A DNA stretch of 64,000 nucleotides from Saprospiraceae bacterium (GTDB taxonomy: Bacteria; Bacteroidota; Bacteroidia; Chitinophagales; Saprospiraceae): positions 52,581 through 116,580 of the forward strand of contig JAIYAP010000008.1 in NCBI GenBank assembly GCA_027488935.1, written 5' to 3'. The position numbers and the translations under genes are program-made. Below, one piece after another: positions 59,337 to 64,000 of this stretch (position 1 is its first letter; each line of letters opens with the position of its first letter). Under the pieces are notes generated by a model that was not told the DNA's origin, did no database searches, and was given only the letters and a program-made list of their open reading frames with translations.

Positions 59337-62156
59337 ATGACGGCAAGACTAACCTTAGCATTTTTCATTTTTTTCTCTTTTTCCACCCTGTCGCTCTTTG
59401 CTCAAACCGGTACGATTGCTGGTAAGGTCATTGATGCCAAATTTGCCGATGTTGTCATCGGTGCAACTGTTCGTGTTGACCCCGGAACGGCAGCTTCAAT
59501 GGGCGCCAGCACCGACCTCGACGGTAACTACATCATCAAATGTCCGGTAGGCAAGCACAAAATTGTGGTTTCTTACCTCGGATATGCCGACAAAACCATT
59601 GACGAAATAGATGTAAAGGCGAACGAAGCCATTACCATCGACCTTGCCTTGGAAGAAGCAGCCAGCACCACCATTGCGGAGGTTGTTATCACAGCGAAAG
59701 CAAGCCGCGAAAGTCAAAGTGCATTGACCATTTTGCAGAAAAACAGCCCGGTAATCGCCGACGGTATTTCTGCCGAAACCATCAAACGCACCCCTGACCG
59801 CACAACCGGTGATGTATTGCGCCGTGTGAGTGGTGCTTCTGTACAAGATGGCCGCTTTGCAATTATCCGCGGTTTGAACGACCGTTACAACGTTGCCATG
59901 GTAAATGGCGCTTTGTTGAGCTCAACCGAGCCTGACCGCCGCGCGTTTTCGTTCGATATCTTCCCTTCTTCTTTGCTGGATAACCTGGTTATTGTAAAAA
60001 CCGCTTCTCCTGATTTGCCAGGTGAATTTGCCGGTGGTGTTATCATGATGAACACCAAAGACATCCCGGAAGACAACTACCTGAATGTACAGGTAAATGG
60101 AGGTTACAACACCGTAACTACGTTCAAAGACTATAAGACATCTCAATCAGGCAACCGCGATTGGTTGGGCATTGATGATGGAAGCCGTGCTTTGCCAGAT
60201 AATTTCCCTGCCAACAGTGCTGATTACACCAACTTGCCAATTGATGAACGTACCCGCCTCGCCCAGGCTATTCCAAATACCTGGTCTACAAAAGACGTAA
60301 CCGCTCGTCCCAACCTGGGTGGTCAAATCACCGCTGGTTATGTAAAACCACTGGGTGCAAAATCTAAAATTGGTGCTACCCTTGGTTTAACGTACAGCAG
60401 TTCCCTGAGATATCAGGAAACAGAACGCCGCGATTATGACCAAAACGGTTTGTTGTACCTGTACAAAGACAAACAATTCAACACCGGTATTTTATGGGGT
60501 GCCTTGGCCAACATTGGTTATGTAATCAACGAGCGCAACAAGGTGACGTTCCAAAGCACTTATACCCAGAACTCGGACAACAACGTCTATACTCGGACAG
60601 GCGTAGATACGCTCGACAACTTCGGCGTTCGTAGCCAGGCTGTAGAATTTATCACAACCGGATTGCTTTCTACCCGCCTTTCTGGCGAGCATGTATTTGG
60701 CGACCGCGCCATGAAATTGGAATGGGGCTATGGTTTGAACAGAACAGACCGCAGTGTTCCGGACGTTCGCCGGATCCTGTATCGCCAAAACCGCGACTTT
60801 GGTGAAGATGCGCCGTTTGCCGTCTTTATCCCACAAGGTGGTGGTGACGCATACCGTACCGGTCGCGTTTATTTGGATTTGGAAGAAAAAATCCAGAACG
60901 GAAACATTGCTTTTTCTTTCCCATTCTCCTTGTTTAAACAAAAACAAACGTTTAAAGTGGGTGGTTTGTACCAAGGCAAACAACGTGAGTTTGCAGGTCG
61001 TCTTTTGGGTGTAGTAAGTAATGGCAATACCAGCGCATTCCGTTTGTTGCCGACAGATTCAATTTTTGCAACACAAAACTTCAAATCAAGCAACGGTTTC
61101 CGGTACGATGACATCACTGCACCGTCCGACAAATACTCTGCTGAATCGGATCTGACTGCCGCTTTCGCGATGTTCCAGAACAACTTTGGTAAATTTAAAC
61201 TTACCTGGGGCGTACGTGCAGAGAATTTCAGTCAACGTGTATTTAACACCCTTGACCGTCAGGACAAACCCGTTAGTATTGAACGCGACACATTAGTATT
61301 GTTGCCATCGTTCAACTTGACCTACGAATTGAACGAGAAGATCAACCTGCGTTTGTGCGGTTCACAAACCACTTCACGTCCTGAATTCCGTGAATTGTCG
61401 CCATTCTCTTTCTTTGAGTTCGTGACACAAACCCAGGTTTACGGTAATCCGAGCCTGAATATTGCCAACATCTACAATGCCGATGTGCGTTTTGAGTACT
61501 ACCCTGGCGAAAACCAGCTGCTTTCAGTAAGTGGTTTTTACAAAAAATTTGAAAATCCAATTGAGCAGGTAATGGCGCAATTGGGTGCAACCACCCGTGA
61601 GCGTACGTTCAAAAACGTTAAATCGGCCATCAACTACGGTCTGGAAATTGAAGCGCGTAAAAACTTTGGTTTTATCAATGACAACTTCAAAAACCTCGTT
61701 GCATTTGCCAACCTGGCGTTGATTCAGTCTTCTGTAGATTTGGAAGGTACCAGCTCGCCGAACAAAGACCGTCCATTGCAGGGTCAATCACCTTATGTAT
61801 TGAACGTAGGTTTGCAAGCAAGTTTCCCAGACCTTGGTTTGAACTCAACTTTAGTGTTTAACCGAGTGGGCGACCGCGTATTTGAGGTAGGTGTAACGGG
61901 TTACAACGACATTTACGAGCGCCACCGGAACCTACTTGATTTCCAGATTGCCAAGCGCATTGGTAAATTGGCTGAAATCAAATTGAACTGGCAAGATATC
62001 CTGCGTCCAGATTACATCTACTATCAGGATGCGAACAATGACGGTAAGTATCAGGCACCAACCGGCGACTTTAAATTAGGCAACGGCGAAGACAACTTGA
62101 TTCAACGCGTAAAGGTGGGCAGCACCATCAGCCTTTCCTTCAGCATGCGTTTTTAA
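59337..62156 (+). CDS. TonB-dependent receptor with carboxypeptidase-like N-terminal domain
   Basis: GTIAGKVIDAKFADVVIGATVRV; plug RTTGDVLRRVSGASVQDGRFAIIRGLNDRYN; C-terminal SISLSFSMRF. Confidence 0.93.
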   Translation: MTARLTLAFFIFFSFSTLSLFAQTGTIAGKVIDAKFADVVIGATVRVDPGTAASMGASTDLDGNYIIKCPVGKHKIVVSYLGYADKTIDEIDVKANEAITIDLALEEAASTTIAEVVITAKASRESQSALTILQKNSPVIADGISAETIKRTPDRTTGDVLRRVSGASVQDGRFAIIRGLNDRYNVAMVNGALLSSTEPDRRAFSFDIFPSSLLDNLVIVKTASPDLPGEFAGGVIMMNTKDIPEDNYLNVQVNGGYNTVTTFKDYKTSQSGNRDWLGIDDGSRALPDNFPANSADYTNLPIDERTRLAQAIPNTWSTKDVTARPNLGGQITAGYVKPLGAKSKIGATLGLTYSSSLRYQETERRDYDQNGLLYLYKDKQFNTGILWGALANIGYVINERNKVTFQSTYTQNSDNNVYTRTGVDTLDNFGVRSQAVEFITTGLLSTRLSGEHVFGDRAMKLEWGYGLNRTDRSVPDVRRILYRQNRDFGEDAPFAVFIPQGGGDAYRTGRVYLDLEEKIQNGNIAFSFPFSLFKQKQTFKVGGLYQGKQREFAGRLLGVVSNGNTSAFRLLPTDSIFATQNFKSSNGFRYDDITAPSDKYSAESDLTAAFAMFQNNFGKFKLTWGVRAENFSQRVFNTLDRQDKPVSIERDTLVLLPSFNLTYELNEKINLRLCGSQTTSRPEFRELSPFSFFEFVTQTQVYGNPSLNIANIYNADVRFEYYPGENQLLSVSGFYKKFENPIEQVMAQLGATTRERTFKNVKSAINYGLEIEARKNFGFINDNFKNLVAFANLALIQSSVDLEGTSSPNKDRPLQGQSPYVLNVGLQASFPDLGLNSTLVFNRVGDRVFEVGVTGYNDIYERHRNLLDFQIAKRIGKLAEIKLNWQDILRPDYIYYQDANNDGKYQAPTGDFKLGNGEDNLIQRVKVGSTISLSFSMRF

Positions 62157-62239
62157 AACAATTATGGCCTAATAAAAACGAATTGTTTAGCCAAAAACTT
62201 AACATTAGAATTCGTTTTACCATAAAAACACAAATTAAA

Positions 62240-62275
62240 AAAAGCCGGAAGCAAATCGCTTTCGGCTTTTTTTTC
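62240..62275 (+). terminator. Terminator after the TonB receptor
   Basis: AAAGCCGgaAGC..GCTttCGGCTTTTTTTT. Confidence 0.8.
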
Positions 62276-62304
62276 AATGTATTATACATGTATTATTAAT
62301 ATAT

Positions 62305-62321
62305 TTAACAATAACTTTACA
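62305..62321 (+). promoter_or_regulatory. TTAACA-N5-TTTACA direct repeat (11-bp period)
   Basis: ttaacaataactttaca upstream of the 62421 gene. Confidence 0.4.
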
Positions 62322-62420
62322 CTGGAGTAACCCAAAATTAACACCTTTCCATCGTCCCGCGATGCACCACAGGCGTAGTTTTGCAGTGTTTTTAAATAAC
62401 GAAAATTAAACAACACAATT

Positions 62421-64000
62421 ATGAAAAAAAGCCTGCTTTTGCTAACGTTGCTCTTCTTTGCAATGGTAGCCTCAATCACGGCACAAGTAGTGAACGTCTC
62501 TGGTGACATTACCACCAATACCACCTGGACGAAGAACAACAGCTACTTGTTGAACGGTTTTGTGTACGTTAAAAACGGCGCAATCCTGACCATTGAACCT
62601 GGTACAGTAATCAAAGGTGACAAAGCAAGCCGCGCTTCTTTGATCATCACCCGCGGCGCTAAAATCATCGCCGATGGTACTTTTAACGAACCGATCGTAT
62701 TCACAAGCAACGAATCAATTCCTGCTGCAGGTGACTGGGGCGGTTTGATCATTTTGGGTCGCGCTTCAACCAATGGTTCCTTCGGCGGAACAGTTGGCTT
62801 GCAGGCAATCGAAGGTGACATTAACAATGCAAACGGTGATGGTTTGTTTGGTAACGGCGACTTGCCAGCACCTACACCTGCTACATTGTACGAAACCGAT
62901 AATAGCGGTATTTTGCGTTATGTGCGGATTGAATATCCTGGTGTAGTTATTACACCAGGTAACGAGATCAATGGTTTGACTATGGGCGGCGTAGGTCGTG
63001 GTACAACCATCGACTATGTGCAGGTTAGTTTCTCAAACGATGACTCTTTCGAGTGGTTTGGCGGTAATGTAAACGCTAAGCACCTGATCGCTTACCGCGG
63101 TTTGGATGATGATTTTGACACAGATAACGGTTTTTCTGGTACGATCCAGTTTGCTTTTTCTCAGCGTGATCCAGCAGTTTCTGACGCTGCCGGTGCATCG
63201 AACAGTTTTGAATCGGACAATGACGCAAACGCAACAACAGCCGCGCCTAAAACAGCCGCGAATTTTGTAAACGTAACCGTAGTAGGCCCTTCTACCGTAG
63301 ACGCGGCACAATTCTTCAGCCGTGGCGCTTTGTTGCGTCGTAATACAGAACAAGCATTGTTCAACTGCCTGATCGTAGGTACTTGGCCAAATGCTGGTTT
63401 GCGTATTGACGGTACCAACACCGGCGCAAACGCTACTGCTGGTACTTTGGAGGTTAAAAACTTGGTGATCGCAGGTGCTGCAACACCTGTAAACACCAAT
63501 GCAGCAGGTTTCGACGTAAATGCATGGTTTGCAACTGCAGGCTGGGGTAACCAGTCTTTCCCTGCTTCTGGCGATGCTAAATTGAACGATCCGTTTAACT
63601 TGAACGCTCCAAACTTGGTTCCACAAGCGGGTTCTCCTGTTTTGACTGCCGGTTCGTTCTCTTCTTCTCCGCGTATCCAAAACAACCCATACGTAATCAA
63701 AGTTGGTTATGCAGGTGCATTTGGAGATAACGATTGGACTTGCGGTTGGGCACGTTTCGCAGGTGGTTCTACCCCTTGCGGCGCGACCGTTGTTTCTGGT
63801 AACATCACAACCAATACTACTTGGACAAAAGACAAAACTTACGTCCTGAACGGTTTTGTATATGTGAAAAACTGCGCTACCCTGACCATCGAGCCAGGTA
63901 CCGTAATTAAAGGTGACAAAGCAACACGTGGTACTTTGATCGTAACACGTTGCGCGAAAATCGTAGCAGACGGTACGTTCAACGAGCCAATCGTATTCAC
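62421..64000 (+). CDS. Secreted parallel-beta-helix-like repeat protein, 3' end outside window
   Basis: ATG at 62421, signal peptide MKKSLLLLTLLFFAMVASITAQ; frame open to the window end; SGDITTNTTWTK..GTVIKGDKASR unit repeats at 63795. Confidence 0.85.
   Translation, partial: MKKSLLLLTLLFFAMVASITAQVVNVSGDITTNTTWTKNNSYLLNGFVYVKNGAILTIEPGTVIKGDKASRASLIITRGAKIIADGTFNEPIVFTSNESIPAAGDWGGLIILGRASTNGSFGGTVGLQAIEGDINNANGDGLFGNGDLPAPTPATLYETDNSGILRYVRIEYPGVVITPGNEINGLTMGGVGRGTTIDYVQVSFSNDDSFEWFGGNVNAKHLIAYRGLDDDFDTDNGFSGTIQFAFSQRDPAVSDAAGASNSFESDNDANATTAAPKTAANFVNVTVVGPSTVDAAQFFSRGALLRRNTEQALFNCLIVGTWPNAGLRIDGTNTGANATAGTLEVKNLVIAGAATPVNTNAAGFDVNAWFATAGWGNQSFPASGDAKLNDPFNLNAPNLVPQAGSPVLTAGSFSSSPRIQNNPYVIKVGYAGAFGDNDWTCGWARFAGGSTPCGATVVSGNITTNTTWTKDKTYVLNGFVYVKNCATLTIEPGTVIKGDKATRGTLIVTRCAKIVADGTFNEPIVF

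Noticed and set aside
63033-63700. Overlapping minus-strand ORFs of 215 and 179 aa
   Set aside because: Antisense to the open partial CDS starting at 62421, which has a signal peptide and repeated domain.

Overview
This is about 64 kb of a Bacteroidota chromosome. The many T9SS C-terminal sorting tails, PKD/FG-GAP secreted proteins, TAnnTTTG-type promoters and protein style suggest a Saprospiria-like lineage (inference). I saw no rRNA, tRNA or CRISPR. Housekeeping genes include groES/groEL, dapF, coaE, rpmE2, a purM-like AIR synthase, TrmH, a lycopene-cyclase-like gene and an HtrA-like protease. Accessory content includes T9SS cargo, two Rpn-family PD-(D/E)XK genes, a C39-peptidase ABC exporter with HlyD partner, a transporter/sensor-kinase module and a TonB receptor. 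The most unusual signal is a set of intergenic islands. Several unrelated sequence classes share one design: short ~15-mer words in tandem and in inverted orientation. One class (GAACACCGAATATCC) occurs three times in 2.2 kb, and two copies directly bracket an Rpn nuclease gene. Other leads are a deletion-like junction between two truncated genes at a structured repeat, a shortened NAPRTase-like protein that seems to lack the central catalytic region, an EAD-like transmembrane protein in an operon with a CsgG-like protein, and 11-bp-period TTAACA boxes upstream of two neighbouring surface-protein genes. Family calls come from motif recognition by eye; no database search was run.
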